A DNA stretch of 64,000 nucleotides from Flavobacterium chryseum (GCF_004362015.1 NZ_SNWW01000001.1:793288-857287), one strand, 5' to 3'. Positions 8,773 through 17,639 are shown, counted from the first letter of the stretch. Numbers and translations: made by a program. Notes: generated by a model not told the origin, from the sequence alone.

Positions 8773-8794
8773 AAAATATTGGAGTTTTAAATTA

Positions 8795-11683
8795 TTAACC
8801 TACAAGGTTAATAATTTTACCCGGAACAATAATCACTTTATTTGGAGTTTTTCCGTCTAATTGTTTCAATGTTCTTTCATCTTTCATGATGATTTCTTCG
8901 ATTTGCGCTGCGGTTAAATCCAAAGGCAATTCGATTGTGAAACGCATTTTTCCGTTGAAAGAAACTGGATATTCTTTATTAGTCTCCACTAAATGTTTTG
9001 CATCAAAAATTGGAAAATCAACTGTTGCAATTGATTCAGTATTTCCTAATTGCGACCATAATTCTTCTGCGATATGCGGTGCGTAAGGCGAAACCAAAAT
9101 GGCTAACGGTTCTAAAATCGCTCTTGAATGACAATTTTGAGCAGACAATTCATTCACACAAATCATAAATTGAGAAACCGAAGTATTAAAAGAGAAACTC
9201 TCTATATCTTCTGCTACTTTTTTAATGGTTTTATGTAATGATTTTAAGTTGTCTTTTGTTGGTTCTTCGTTGTTTACGATTAAACCGTTATCATCAAAAT
9301 ACAATCTCCATAATTTTTTCAAGAAACCAAAAACTCCGGTTATTCCTCCAGTGCTCCAAGGTTTTGTTTGCTCTAACGGCCCTAAAAACATTTCGTATAA
9401 ACGTAGAGTATCGGCTCCATATTCATTACAAATATCGTCAGGATTAACTACGTTATACCAACGTTTAGACATTTTCTCAACTTCACGACCAACGATAAAT
9501 TTTCCATTCTCTAATATAAATTCACCATTTTCAAATTGGGGCTGCCATCTTTTTAATCTTTCAACATCAATTTCATCTGCTGCATTTACCATATTAACAT
9601 CAATATGTAAAGCCTCAGTTTCATAATCATTTTTAAGGTTTTTAGAAATATATTTATTTGTTCCTGAAATTCTGTAAACTAATGCACTCGTCCCCAAAAT
9701 CATTCCCTGATTAATCAGTTTCTTGAATGGTTCTTCGGTTGGAGCAAAACCTTTATCTTTTAAAAATTTATTCCAGAAACGAGAATATAGTAAATGTCCG
9801 GTTGCGTGTTCGCTTCCACCAATATATAAATCAACGCTTTCCCAATATTTCAACGCTTCTTTGCTCGCAAATTCGGTTTCGTTGTGTGCATCCATATAAC
9901 GCATCCAATACCATGAGCTTCCTGCCCAACCTGGCATGGTGTTCAATTCTAAAGGAAAAATCGAAACATGATCTACTAAATCAGTATTAACAACTTTATT
10001 TTGTTTTGTATCCCAAGCCCAAACTGCTGCGTTTCCTAATGGAGGCAAACCGTCTTCGGTTGGTAGATATTTCTCTACTTCTGGTAAAATAATTGGCAAA
10101 TGCTGTGCATCAATCATTTTTGGCAATCCGTTTACATAATAAACCGGGAAAGGTTCTCCCCAATAACGCTGGCGAGAGAAAACAGCATCACGCAAACGGT
10201 AATTTGTTTTTCCACTTCCTTGTTCGATTATTTCTAACTTGGCAATTGCCTTTTGCGTAGCATCTTTATAATTTAATCCGTTTAAGAAATCAGAATTAGC
10301 AATTTCAACATTTTCTTTCGAGCCGTAAGCCGCTTCAGAAATATCAACATTGGCAAAAATATTCTTGATTTCCGGCATTCCGTTCTGGCCTTTAAAGAAA
10401 TTTGCAAAAGCATAATCTCTTTCGTCGCCACAAGGAACCGCCATTACAGCGCCTGTTCCGTAACCTGCCAAAACATAATCGCCAATCCAAACCGGAATTG
10501 GTTCTTTTGTAAACGGATGTTCAGCATAAGCTCCTGTAAATACTCCGGAAATGGTTTTTACATCGGCCATACGCTCACGCTCAGAACGTTTTGCTGTTTT
10601 TTCGATATAAGCTTCAACCGTAGCTTTTTGATCTGCAGTTGTAATCTCAGCAACCAAAGGATGTTCCGGTGCCAAAGTCATAAAAGTTACTCCAAAAATG
10701 GTGTCAGGACGAGTGGTGAAAACCTCAATAAAGGAGTCCTGAGTCTCTAGTCCTGAGTCTGACTTTGGACCAAGTACTTTAAACTTAACCATCGCACCAA
10801 CTGATTTTCCAATCCAGTTTCTTTGCGATTCTTTTATAGATTCACTCCAGTCAATATCATTTAAACCCTGAAGCAAACGTTCTGCATAAGCAGAAATTCG
10901 CATGCTCCATTGTGTCATTTTTTTACGAATTACAGGAAATCCTCCACGCTCAGAAACGCCGTTTACGATTTCGTCATTTGCCAAAACAGTTCCTAAACCG
11001 GGACACCAGTTTACTTCAGTTTCAGCCAAATAAGTCAAACGATACTGCAATAGCATTTTTTCTTTCTGATCTTCAGAATAGGAATTCCATTCCTCGGCCG
11101 TAAAAATCGGAGCATTATCATCGCAAACCGCTTCAACCAAGACATTTCCTTCTTCTTCAAAAACCCTTACAAGTTCTGAAATATTAAATGCCTGATTTTG
11201 CTTTTTGCAATACCAAGAATTAAATAATTGAATAAAAATCCATTGTGTATGTTTGTAATAATCCGGATTTGAAGTTCGTACTTCACGGCTCCAGTCAAAA
11301 GAAAACCCAATTTTATCCAATTGTTTTCTATATCCTGCAATTTGTTTTCCTTCTTTATCAACGCCGCCATCAATATTTACACGCGTTGTATCTTCCGGAC
11401 GCTGCCCAGTCTGAATCGCATATTGTTCTGCCGGTAATCCGAAACTGTCATATCCCATTGGATGCAAAACATTGAAACCCTGATGTCTTTTGAAACGAGA
11501 ATAAACATCTGAAGCAATGTAACCCAGCGGATGCCCAACGTGTAATCCTGCTCCTGATGGATAAGGAAACATGTCTAAAACATAATGTTTCGGTTTTTCA
11601 GAGTTATTTTTTGCGGCAAAAGTTTGGTTTTCAGCCCAATATTTTTGCCATTTTTCTTCGATTTCGTTTGGATTGTATTTCAT
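8795..11683 (-). CDS. leuS: Leucyl-tRNA synthetase
   Basis: 962 residues, class Ia synthetase that charges tRNA-Leu. The HIGH-type signature is in FPYPSGAGLHVGHPLGY (residues 40-56). The CP1 editing domain follows (about 250-450, with TTRPDTIFG and the GTGAVMAVPCGDERD editing-site motif). The catalytic fold resumes at SGSSWYWMRYMD-like sequence, and the KMSKS loop reads EKMSKRWYNVVNPDD. The anticodon-binding domain is C-terminal (KPWSTGGITGVFGFLKKLWR onwards). The insert around residues 675-725 (SALVYRISGTNKYISKNL) is usual in Bacteroidetes LeuRS. The sequence looks full length, with a consensus promoter at 11745-11774. Confidence 0.97.
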   Translation of the reverse strand: MKYNPNEIEEKWQKYWAENQTFAAKNNSEKPKHYVLDMFPYPSGAGLHVGHPLGYIASDVYSRFKRHQGFNVLHPMGYDSFGLPAEQYAIQTGQRPEDTTRVNIDGGVDKEGKQIAGYRKQLDKIGFSFDWSREVRTSNPDYYKHTQWIFIQLFNSWYCKKQNQAFNISELVRVFEEEGNVLVEAVCDDNAPIFTAEEWNSYSEDQKEKMLLQYRLTYLAETEVNWCPGLGTVLANDEIVNGVSERGGFPVIRKKMTQWSMRISAYAERLLQGLNDIDWSESIKESQRNWIGKSVGAMVKFKVLGPKSDSGLETQDSFIEVFTTRPDTIFGVTFMTLAPEHPLVAEITTADQKATVEAYIEKTAKRSERERMADVKTISGVFTGAYAEHPFTKEPIPVWIGDYVLAGYGTGAVMAVPCGDERDYAFANFFKGQNGMPEIKNIFANVDISEAAYGSKENVEIANSDFLNGLNYKDATQKAIAKLEIIEQGSGKTNYRLRDAVFSRQRYWGEPFPVYYVNGLPKMIDAQHLPIILPEVEKYLPTEDGLPPLGNAAVWAWDTKQNKVVNTDLVDHVSIFPLELNTMPGWAGSSWYWMRYMDAHNETEFASKEALKYWESVDLYIGGSEHATGHLLYSRFWNKFLKDKGFAPTEEPFKKLINQGMILGTSALVYRISGTNKYISKNLKNDYETEALHIDVNMVNAADEIDVERLKRWQPQFENGEFILENGKFIVGREVEKMSKRWYNVVNPDDICNEYGADTLRLYEMFLGPLEQTKPWSTGGITGVFGFLKKLWRLYFDDNGLIVNNEEPTKDNLKSLHKTIKKVAEDIESFSFNTSVSQFMICVNELSAQNCHSRAILEPLAILVSPYAPHIAEELWSQLGNTESIATVDFPIFDAKHLVETNKEYPVSFNGKMRFTIELPLDLTAAQIEEIIMKDERTLKQLDGKTPNKVIIVPGKIINLVG

Positions 11684-11744
11684 TGTAAAGGTTCAAAGGT
11701 TCAGAGTGACAAAGGTTTTAGGTTTTTGCCACCGAATTAAGTCG

Positions 11745-11774
11745 CAAATTTACATTTATTGTAGATTGTACCAA
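11745..11774 (-). promoter_or_regulatory. leuS promoter (TTG-N19-TAAATTTG)
   Basis: On the minus strand a -33 TTG (11774-11772) is followed after 19 bp by TAAATTTG (11752-11745), matching the Bacteroidetes consensus TTG-N17-23-TAnnTTTG. The predicted leader is about 55 nt. Confidence 0.6.
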
Positions 11775-11896
11775 AGCTATTTTGTTGACAAACAAATAAA
11801 ATAACAAAAAACGTCTCTTTCAATTAAGTAAAACACTTGTTTTCGAATATGGAATAACCTTTTGTCTACGAAAACTCAAAAATCATTTCCTTTTGA

Positions 11897-12043
11897 TTTA
11901 ACCGCAAATCGTGTTAAGTTTTTACTTAAAGGACTTTACTAAAAAAGCAAAGTTTGCAAAGCTTTATAAATACAAAGCTTTTCGAACTTTGCGCTATTAT
12001 AAAACCACACATTAAAAAAACTTTTGAACACTTTGCGGTTAAA
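11897..12043. repeat. MITE-like element with ACCGCAAA inverted ends, copy 1
   Basis: Terminal inverted repeats of 12 bp (TTTAACCGCAAA at 11897-11908, TTTGCGGTTAAA at 12032-12043) enclose 123 bp rich in the words GCAAAG, CTTTGC and AAAGCTTT. A larger relative with the same kind of ends lies at 55996-56282. No ORF. The arrangement resembles a non-autonomous or purely palindromic intergenic element; mobility is inference. Confidence 0.55.
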
Positions 12044-12211
12044 CCAGCTTTCAAGGTTCTGAGAAGCTAAGATTCTTCGGTGTCTCAGTTTTTATCTTGA
12101 TTGTTTTGAACATTAGTTGTACATTTATAGTAGGAAAGTTAAAAGTTTGGTCTTTATTAACTTCATTTAAAGAAATTCTTTATTATTTTTACCACATAAT
12201 TTAAGCATATT

Positions 12212-13087
12212 ATGAGTTCTAACTTTGATAAATTTCAAAAACGCAGGTTAATTTCCTCTTATTTTTCGGTTGTATTAAGTGTTTTTCTGGTATTATTCCT
12301 TTTGGGAGTACTGGGATTATTCATTATTAATTCTAAAAAACTGGCTGATGATTTTAAAGAAAAAATTGCAATGACGGTTTTCTTTAAAAATGAAGCTAAT
12401 GATAGTGTTATAAAAGCATTCAATACTGAATTGAAAAGAGCTCCGTTTGCGAGATCTTATGTGTATGTTACCAAAGAAAAAGCGGCTAAAGAACACACTG
12501 ATATTATTGGAGAAGATTTTCTAACGTTTTTAGGAGAAAATCCTTTATTGAATTCGTATGATATTCACTTAAAAGCAGATTATGTTGAAAGAGACAGTAT
12601 TTTGCAAATCGAAAGCAATCTTCGTAAAAACACGATGATTGAAGACATTGTTTATGACAAACAATTGGTAAATCTAGTAAATGACAATATCAAAAAAGTA
12701 AGTATGTGGATTTTAATCATCAGCGGTTTCTTAACTGTTATTGCTGTTTTATTGATTAATAGTTCATTACGACTTTCTATACATTCTAATCGTTTTATTA
12801 TTAAAACCATGCAGATGGTTGGAGCAACAAAAGCTTTTATTCGTAAACCATTTGTAAGCCGAAGCGTAAAATTAGGAATGTTGGGCGCAGGATTGGCCAT
12901 TATTGCTTTAATCGGAGTCTTATTTTACGTCGATACTAATTTCCCGGGATTAGGAATTTTAGAAGATAAAGGATTGATCGGATTGGTATTATTAGCTGTT
13001 TTCGGATTAGGTGTTTTAATCACATGGGTAAGCACACACTTTGCAACACAACGTTTCCTGAATTTAAGAACAGACGATTTATATTAA
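12212..13087 (+). CDS. ftsX: Cell division protein FtsX
   Basis: 291 residues. Topology is that of FtsX: TM1 near residues 20-40, a periplasmic domain (about 50-165), then three C-terminal helices (MWILIISGFLTVIAVLLINSSL, LGMLGAGLAIIALIGVLFYVD, LIGLVLLAVFGLGVLITWVST). With the ATPase FtsE, which is not in this window, it forms an ABC-type complex that controls peptidoglycan hydrolases at the septum. The FtsX-permease motif HSNRFIIKTMQMVGATKAFIRKPF is clear. The next genes are DUF3098, uppP and truB on the same strand, an envelope-centred run common in Flavobacteriaceae. Confidence 0.93.
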   Translation: MSSNFDKFQKRRLISSYFSVVLSVFLVLFLLGVLGLFIINSKKLADDFKEKIAMTVFFKNEANDSVIKAFNTELKRAPFARSYVYVTKEKAAKEHTDIIGEDFLTFLGENPLLNSYDIHLKADYVERDSILQIESNLRKNTMIEDIVYDKQLVNLVNDNIKKVSMWILIISGFLTVIAVLLINSSLRLSIHSNRFIIKTMQMVGATKAFIRKPFVSRSVKLGMLGAGLAIIALIGVLFYVDTNFPGLGILEDKGLIGLVLLAVFGLGVLITWVSTHFATQRFLNLRTDDLY

Positions 13088-13148
13088 TTTTAGAATTTAG
13101 ATTGCAGATTTTAGATTAAAAAAAATAAACTCATATAATAAAGAGGAA

Positions 13149-13175
13149 GAGATTGCTTCGTTCCTCGCAATGACA
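13149..13175. repeat. Partial dispersed repeat abutting the DUF3098 start codon
   Basis: The word GATTGCTTCGTTCCTCGCAA with TGACA after it ends two bases before the DUF3098 ATG. It resembles one arm of the TCGAAATGACA palindrome family (8568-8655) and the partial copy at 61603-61630. It would form most of the immediate 5' leader of the gene. Confidence 0.5.
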
Positions 13176-13177
13176 AA

Positions 13178-13432
13178 ATGAAAAATAATAATAACGAAGA
13201 ACAACAATCACACAAACAGGAATTCCTTTTTGATACCATCAACTACAAAATCTTATTGATTGGAATTGGTGTTATCGCACTAGGATTTATTTTAATGTCT
13301 GGTGGAGGAAGTGATAATCCGAATGTTTTTAACGAAGATGTATTTAGCTTTAGACGCATCCGTTTGGCTCCAACAACCGTTTTAATTGGTTTTGGAATTA
13401 CGATTTATTCTATTTTCAAAAAATCTAAATAG
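13178..13432 (+). CDS. DUF3098 small membrane protein
   Basis: 84 residues with a soluble, Gln/Asn-rich N-terminus, two predicted membrane helices (ILLIGIGVIALGFILMSGG and LAPTTVLIGFGITIYSIF) and a polar loop containing DNPNVFNEDVFSFRRIRLAP, which is the recognisable DUF3098 core. No function is established that I know of. Its position between ftsX and uppP on the same strand suggests a role linked to cell division or peptidoglycan precursor recycling, but this is inference from context only. Confidence 0.85.
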   Translation: MKNNNNEEQQSHKQEFLFDTINYKILLIGIGVIALGFILMSGGGSDNPNVFNEDVFSFRRIRLAPTTVLIGFGITIYSIFKKSK

Positions 13433-13535
13433 ACTTTTTTAGACTACTTAGACATTTTAGATCTTTAGATTAATCTTTTCTGAAAATCTAAGAAGTCTAA
13501 AATCTAAGAAGTCTAAAATCTAACAATCTAATTTA
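13433..13535. repeat. AGTCTAAAATCTAAGA direct/inverted repeat cluster
   Basis: The gap before uppP consists of repeated words: the unit AATCTAAGAAGTCTAA occurs twice in tandem near 13486-13515, and TAGACTTTTTTAGAC / TTTTAGATCTTTAGATT lies upstream, so that a long imperfect hairpin can form. Similar TAGATTTTAGATT words occur near 520-545, 13088-13115, 16915-17050 and 48583-48612, always between genes. Confidence 0.55.
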
Positions 13536-14333
13536 ATGAATACATTACAAGCTATCGTTCTTGCCATTATTGAAGGAATAACAGAATTTCTACCTGTTTC
13601 TTCAACTGGTCACATGATTATTGCCTCTTCTTTTTTTGGAATTGCTCAGGAAGATTTTACTAAACTTTTTACGATTGTAATTCAGCTTGGCGCTATTCTA
13701 TCTGTAGTTGTTTTATACTTTAAACGTTTCTTTCAAACACTTGACTTTTACTTTAAACTTTTGGTTGCGTTTATTCCGGCTGTCGTTTTAGGTTTGCTTT
13801 TAAGTGATTTTATTGATGGTTTATTAGAAAATCCGGTTACGGTTGCTATTTCACTTTTGATAGGAGGAGTTATTTTATTGAAAGTTGATGAATGGTTTAA
13901 CAATCCAAATACAGCAGAAACTTCACAACAAATAACGTACTTGCAGGCTTTTAAAATTGGATTATTTCAATGTTTAGCCATGATTCCGGGAGTTTCACGA
14001 AGTGGAGCTAGTATAGTAGGAGGAATGTCTCAAAAATTATCAAGAACAACAGCGGCAGAATTCTCATTCTTTTTAGCTGTACCAACTATGTTAGGTGCGA
14101 CAGTAAAAAAATGCTACGACTATTATAAAGCTGGTTTTGAATTATCTCACGATCAGATTAACTTATTGGTTATTGGGAATGTTGTTGCTTTTATTGTAGC
14201 ACTTTTAGCGATTAAAACCTTCATTGGATTTTTGACTAAAAACGGATTTAAAGTTTTTGGTTATTACAGAATCATCGCCGGAATCGTTTTATTACTGATT
14301 CACTTTTTCATTCATCCCCTTACCATCATATAA
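13536..14333 (+). CDS. uppP: Undecaprenyl-diphosphatase
   Basis: 265 residues, an integral membrane enzyme that removes phosphate from undecaprenyl pyrophosphate so that the lipid carrier can be reused for cell-wall and surface polysaccharide synthesis. Both family signatures are present: [17 protein letters not shown] near the N-terminus (catalytic Glu-rich motif) and [13 protein letters not shown] in the second half, with about eight membrane helices between and after them. The stop codon overlaps the ATG of truB (TAATG), so the two are translated from one message. Confidence 0.95.
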   Translation: MNTLQAIVLAIIEGITEFLPVSSTGHMIIASSFFGIAQEDFTKLFTIVIQLGAILSVVVLYFKRFFQTLDFYFKLLVAFIPAVVLGLLLSDFIDGLLENPVTVAISLLIGGVILLKVDEWFNNPNTAETSQQITYLQAFKIGLFQCLAMIPGVSRSGASIVGGMSQKLSRTTAAEFSFFLAVPTMLGATVKKCYDYYKAGFELSHDQINLLVIGNVVAFIVALLAIKTFIGFLTKNGFKVFGYYRIIAGIVLLLIHFFIHPLTII

Positions 14334-15022
14334 TGACGCCTGAAGAATATTTAAACGGACAAATTTTACTGATAGATAAACCTTTAAAATGGAGTTCGTT
14401 TCAAGCTGTCAATAAATTAAAATACCTTTTAATTAATAAAGTTGGACTTCCAAAAAAGTTCAAAATTGGTCATGCAGGAACTTTAGATCCTTTAGCGACC
14501 GGTTTATTATTAATTTGTACCGGAAAATTCACTAAAAGAATTACGGAACTGCAAGGTCAGGCGAAAGAATATACCGGAACTTTTTACATTGGGGCGACAA
14601 CTCCGTCATACGATTTAGAAACAGAAATCGACGAAACTTTCGAAACCTCACATATCGATGAGGTTCTAATTCACGAAACGGTGAAACAGTTTTTAGGAGA
14701 AATCGATCAGAAGCCACCTATTTTCTCGGCTATTAAAAAAGATGGCGTTCGATTATACGAACATGCACGCGCCGGAGAAACGATAGAAATCGAAAGCAGA
14801 AAAACTACGATTCACGAATTTGAAATTACCAGAATTGCATTACCAGAAATCGATTTTAGGGTTGTTTGCAGCAAAGGAACTTACATTCGTTCGTTAGCTT
14901 ACGATTTTGGAAAAGCAATGAATTCAGGATCGCATTTAACGGTTCTGCGCCGAACAAAAATTGGCGATTATGATGTAAGAGATGCAATTGATGTTACTTT
15001 GTTTGAAGAAAGCCTGAAATAA
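14333..15022 (+). CDS. truB: tRNA pseudouridine-55 synthase
   Basis: 229 residues. TruB isomerises U55 in the T-loop of tRNAs. The catalytic aspartate lies in GHAGTLDPLATGLLL (residues 43-57); other conserved segments are LIDKPLKWSSFQAVNKL at the N-terminus, QKPPIFSAIKKDGVRLYEHARAG and CSKGTYIRSLAYDFG. The length is that of the short TruB form lacking an extended PUA domain. The gene starts within the stop codon of uppP, and its end is followed by a hairpin whose T run belongs to the opposite strand. Confidence 0.95.
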   Translation: MTPEEYLNGQILLIDKPLKWSSFQAVNKLKYLLINKVGLPKKFKIGHAGTLDPLATGLLLICTGKFTKRITELQGQAKEYTGTFYIGATTPSYDLETEIDETFETSHIDEVLIHETVKQFLGEIDQKPPIFSAIKKDGVRLYEHARAGETIEIESRKTTIHEFEITRIALPEIDFRVVCSKGTYIRSLAYDFGKAMNSGSHLTVLRRTKIGDYDVRDAIDVTLFEESLK

Positions 15023-15030
15023 GTAATAAA

Positions 15031-15065
15031 AAAAAGCACATTACATATAAGACAATAGTAATGTG
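15031..15065 (-). terminator. Strong rho-independent terminator on the minus strand
   Basis: Perfect 9-bp arms (GCACATTAC at 15036-15044, GTAATGTGC at 15057-15065) with a 12-nt loop. On the minus strand the hairpin is followed by a run of T, while on the plus strand no T run follows. It therefore ends a minus-strand transcript, yet no annotated minus-strand gene lies immediately upstream except the 25-codon ORF. Confidence 0.7.
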
Positions 15066-15111
15066 CCAGCTCCTAAATCAAAATATTTTTATTCCATCAT
15101 TATCTTTGATG

Positions 15112-15189
15112 TTAATAATGAGGAATGTTTTTTCCTCCGAATAAAAATGTTGAAAATAAATCATAAAACCTTTCGAATAACTTTTTCAT
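15112..15189 (-). CDS. Putative 25-residue small protein
   Basis: The ORF reads MKKLFERFYDLFSTFLFGG then KNIPHY and stops. It is bracketed by a possible -7 element about 90 bp upstream and a good terminator about 50 bp downstream, so the whole unit would be an RNA of about 240 nt. The peptide is amphipathic, with a basic start and aromatic-rich middle, more structured in composition than a random AT-rich ORF. The thioredoxin-like gene ends about 120 bp upstream of the possible promoter, so read-through is another source. Without comparison to relatives this remains tentative; it could be a small RNA without translation. Confidence 0.35.
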   Translation of the reverse strand: MKKLFERFYDLFSTFLFGGKNIPHY

Positions 15190-15396
15190 AATAGTGCATG
15201 TATTAATGGTTAAATATTAAATAGACACCAGTAAAAGAGTAAATCAAAAAGTAAATAATAGAAGTGGGATTACGATAGCAAGATACAAAAAATTTAATTA
15301 CAAATAAATATTTTATTGATTTTTTAAGAACTAAAACATTTACCTTCAATGTGTTACCTAATCCATGTGTGGTTTTGAAGATTTATAATAGGAAAA

Positions 15397-16014
15397 TTAC
15401 AATCGGTTATATTTGATGTTTTCCATAATCTGAAGCAATTCTTCCTGAACAGATATTCCCTTATCAGCCAAATACCATAATTGCAAATCGGTTTTAATTT
15501 TTTCATCGATTACACCAAAATCTCTTTTATAATTCGTCATTAACTCCGTTGCGCCTTTTGGTCTTGGTCCCCAGTCTGCACGCACAATTCCGGCTTCTTT
15601 ACAAATTATTACAACTTTTGGAATTGCTCTTCCTCCATTTGTCAAATATTGGCTCATTAATTCGTTGTTCTGATCTCTTAAAACAATTCGCACATCTACC
15701 TTTTTATTTGACTCTAAAGCCATTTTATTGATAATAGGAAGTATCTGAGCTGCATCTCCGCACCAGCCTTCAGAAATTACCAGCCAGATATAATGATTGT
15801 TTAATTGTTGTAGTTTCGAAATAACATCTTCAGAGATTTTAATGGTTTTCTCTAATCGATTCATTCGGGCTTCATTCAAACTTGTATAATGTGTCAGGCT
15901 TTCAGACTGCTGATCACCGGTTGATTTTCCTTCTGATAGTAAATCGGTAACTAATTTTCGATATTCAGCATAAGAATAACTATTGAATAATGCTTTGGCT
16001 ACAATACTTTTCAT
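15397..16014 (-). CDS. Thioredoxin-like family protein with single active-site cysteine
   Basis: 205 residues, cytoplasmic (no signal peptide). The central thioredoxin-like fold (about 70-170) shows VISEGWCGDAAQILPIINKM, a WCGDA motif instead of WCxxC, and the cis-proline loop GGRAIPKVVIIC. The second active-site cysteine is replaced by alanine, so the protein cannot be a classical dithiol oxidoreductase; members of the Thioredoxin_9-like group are like this. The N-terminal 65 residues are helical. Function unknown. The gene stands alone. Confidence 0.78.
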   Translation of the reverse strand: MKSIVAKALFNSYSYAEYRKLVTDLLSEGKSTGDQQSESLTHYTSLNEARMNRLEKTIKISEDVISKLQQLNNHYIWLVISEGWCGDAAQILPIINKMALESNKKVDVRIVLRDQNNELMSQYLTNGGRAIPKVVIICKEAGIVRADWGPRPKGATELMTNYKRDFGVIDEKIKTDLQLWYLADKGISVQEELLQIMENIKYNRL

Positions 16015-16171
16015 ATATGTTTCGTTTTGGATGTGATAAATTTACAAATTTTAGAAAGACAGCTGAATGACTTTTATCACATTCAAAAAAATAAATCTAA
16101 AAACATCAAAATTTAATCAGAAAAGAGTAATTAATTTTTGAAAACATTATTTTTAAAAAACAGAATATGTC

Positions 16172-16179
16172 TATATTTG
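16172..16179 (+). promoter_or_regulatory. Putative -7 promoter element of pyrH
   Basis: TATATTTG followed by CACAAATT matches the Bacteroidetes -7 consensus, 23 bp before the pyrH ATG. No good TTG is present at the expected -33 distance; the upstream area is A/T homopolymer-rich. Confidence 0.5.
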
Positions 16180-16201
16180 CACAAATTAACGCAACACACA
16201 A

Positions 16202-16909
16202 ATGAAATATAAAAGAATTCTTCTAAAACTGAGTGGAGAAGCCTTGATGGGTGATTTACAATACGGAATCGACCCTAAAAGACTGGCTGAATATGCTGAA
16301 GAGATACAGCAAATTCACAATAAAGGAGTTGAAATTGCTATTGTTATTGGAGGAGGAAATATTTTTAGAGGCGTTGCGGGAGCAAGTGCTGGTATGGATA
16401 GAGTACAAGGTGATTACATGGGAATGCTTGCCACTGTAATTAACGGAATGGCTTTGCAGGGTGCTCTTGAAGACAAAGGAATGAAAACGCGCTTGCAGAC
16501 TGCTTTGAAAATGGAATCTATTGCAGAACCTTATATTAAAAGAAGAGCAGACCGCCACCTTGAAAAAGGCAGAATTGTAATTTTTGGTGCCGGAACCGGA
16601 AACCCTTATTTTACAACCGATACTGCAGCTGTTTTAAGAGGAATCGAAATTAACGCAGATGTTATTTTAAAAGGAACCCGTGTTGATGGTGTTTACGATT
16701 CTGACCCGGAAAAAAATGCTTCGGCAGTAAAATTCGATTTCATTTCGTTTGATGATGTCCTTAAAAAAGGATTAAACGTAATGGATACAACAGCTTTCAC
16801 TTTAAGCCAGGAAAACAAATTACCAATAGTTGTTTTTGATATGAACAAAATAGGAAACCTATTGAGAATTTGCGAAGGAGAAAATGTTGGAACTGTAGTT
16901 AATATTTAA
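16202..16909 (+). CDS. pyrH: Uridylate kinase (UMP kinase)
   Basis: 235 residues of the amino-acid-kinase fold; phosphorylates UMP to UDP in pyrimidine nucleotide synthesis, as a hexamer usually controlled by GTP and UTP. Motifs: [15 protein letters not shown] at the N-terminus, [10 protein letters not shown] (substrate-binding glycines), [36 protein letters not shown] and [13 protein letters not shown]. Full length. It is followed after 148 bp by frr, the usual pyrH-frr order in bacteria. Confidence 0.97.
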   Translation: MKYKRILLKLSGEALMGDLQYGIDPKRLAEYAEEIQQIHNKGVEIAIVIGGGNIFRGVAGASAGMDRVQGDYMGMLATVINGMALQGALEDKGMKTRLQTALKMESIAEPYIKRRADRHLEKGRIVIFGAGTGNPYFTTDTAAVLRGIEINADVILKGTRVDGVYDSDPEKNASAVKFDFISFDDVLKKGLNVMDTTAFTLSQENKLPIVVFDMNKIGNLLRICEGENVGTVVNI

Positions 16910-16914
16910 GCTAT

Positions 16915-17050
16915 TTAGATTTGTTAGATTATTAGACTTTTAAGCTCAAATAATATCAAACAAACAATCCTAAAAAATAAAACATATTAGTTGGTATAAT
17001 TTTAGATGTTAGATTTTTAAAACTAACTATCTAAGAATCTAAAAATCGAG
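16915..17050. repeat. TTAGATTTTTAGA-type intergenic repeat between pyrH and frr
   Basis: The gap is built of words such as TTTGTTAGATTATTAGACTTTT near its start and TTTTAGATGTTAGATTTTT with ATCTAAGAATCTAAAAATC near its end, so the two ends can pair. The same vocabulary fills the gap before uppP and the gap before the aspartokinase gene. No gene seen. Confidence 0.45.
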
Positions 17051-17057
17051 AAAAAAA

Positions 17058-17621
17058 ATGAATGAAGAAATAGACTTTATATTAGAAAGTACTGAAGAAT
17101 CTATGAATGGTTCGATTGCCCACTTAGAAAAAGAATTTCTAAATATTCGTGCAGGAAAAGCTTCTCCGGCCATGCTTGGAAGCGTTTTTGTAGATTATTA
17201 CGGATCAGCAACACCACTTTCGCAAGTTTCGAAAATAAGTGTTCCTGATGCAAGAACAATTACATTGCAGCCTTTCGAAAAAAATATGCTTCAAACGATC
17301 GAAAAAGCAATTATGATTGCCAACATCGGTTTTAATCCAATGAACAACGGTGATGTTATCATTATTAGCGTTCCGCCTTTAACAGAAGAGCGTCGTAGAG
17401 ATTTGGCAAAACAAGCAAAAGCGGAAGCTGAAGATGCAAAAATTGGTGTTCGTAACGTTCGTAAAGATGCTAACACCGAGATTAAAAAATTAGAAAAAGA
17501 TGGAACTTCTGAAGATGTTTGTAAATCTGCAGAAGAAGAAGTTCAGACGCTTACAAATACTTTTATTAGAAAAATAGATGAACTATTGGCTGCAAAAGAA
17601 GCCGAAATCATGAAAGTGTAA
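17058..17621 (+). CDS. frr: Ribosome recycling factor
   Basis: 187 residues, the normal size. With EF-G it splits the post-termination ribosome. Typical segments are LNIRAGKASPAMLGSVFVDYYG, LSQVSKISVPDARTITLQPF, ANIGFNPMNNGDVIIISVPPLTEERRRDL and the long C-terminal coiled-coil helix (AKAEAEDAKIGVRNVRKDAN). Probably co-transcribed with pyrH and ended by the hairpin 19 bp downstream. Confidence 0.97.
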   Translation: MNEEIDFILESTEESMNGSIAHLEKEFLNIRAGKASPAMLGSVFVDYYGSATPLSQVSKISVPDARTITLQPFEKNMLQTIEKAIMIANIGFNPMNNGDVIIISVPPLTEERRRDLAKQAKAEAEDAKIGVRNVRKDANTEIKKLEKDGTSEDVCKSAEEEVQTLTNTFIRKIDELLAAKEAEIMKV

Positions 17622-17639
17622 GTTTATTCAGTACAAATA

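Larger units (their letters stand above)
8458..8794. other. Intergenic region packed with four palindromes
   Basis: No gene is seen in these 337 bp. The region holds, in order, a terminator-like hairpin ending in a run of T (8492-8540), a 30-bp perfect inverted repeat (8568-8655), a 16-bp-arm hairpin with CCCGACA (8681-8713) and another CCAAATTCCAA-type hairpin (8731-8772). It separates the convergent antiporter and leuS genes, so terminators are expected; the two middle elements look like dispersed repeats. Confidence 0.7.
11684..12211. other. Intergenic region between divergent leuS and ftsX
   Basis: No coding region of note in 528 bp. It contains the leuS promoter, short direct repeats AAAGGTTC near 11689-11703, a 147-bp element bounded by 12-bp inverted repeats (11897-12043), and a stem CTGAGA...TCTCAG near 12059-12088. 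The ftsX promoter probably lies near TATTTTTA at about 12183. Confidence 0.5.
15023..15396. other. 374-bp intergenic region with a possible small minus-strand transcript
   Basis: Between the convergent truB and thioredoxin-like genes. On the minus strand there is a possible -7 element (TATCTTGC near 15277-15284), a 25-codon ORF (15112-15189) and a strong terminator (15031-15065). Nothing else was recognised. Confidence 0.4.
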
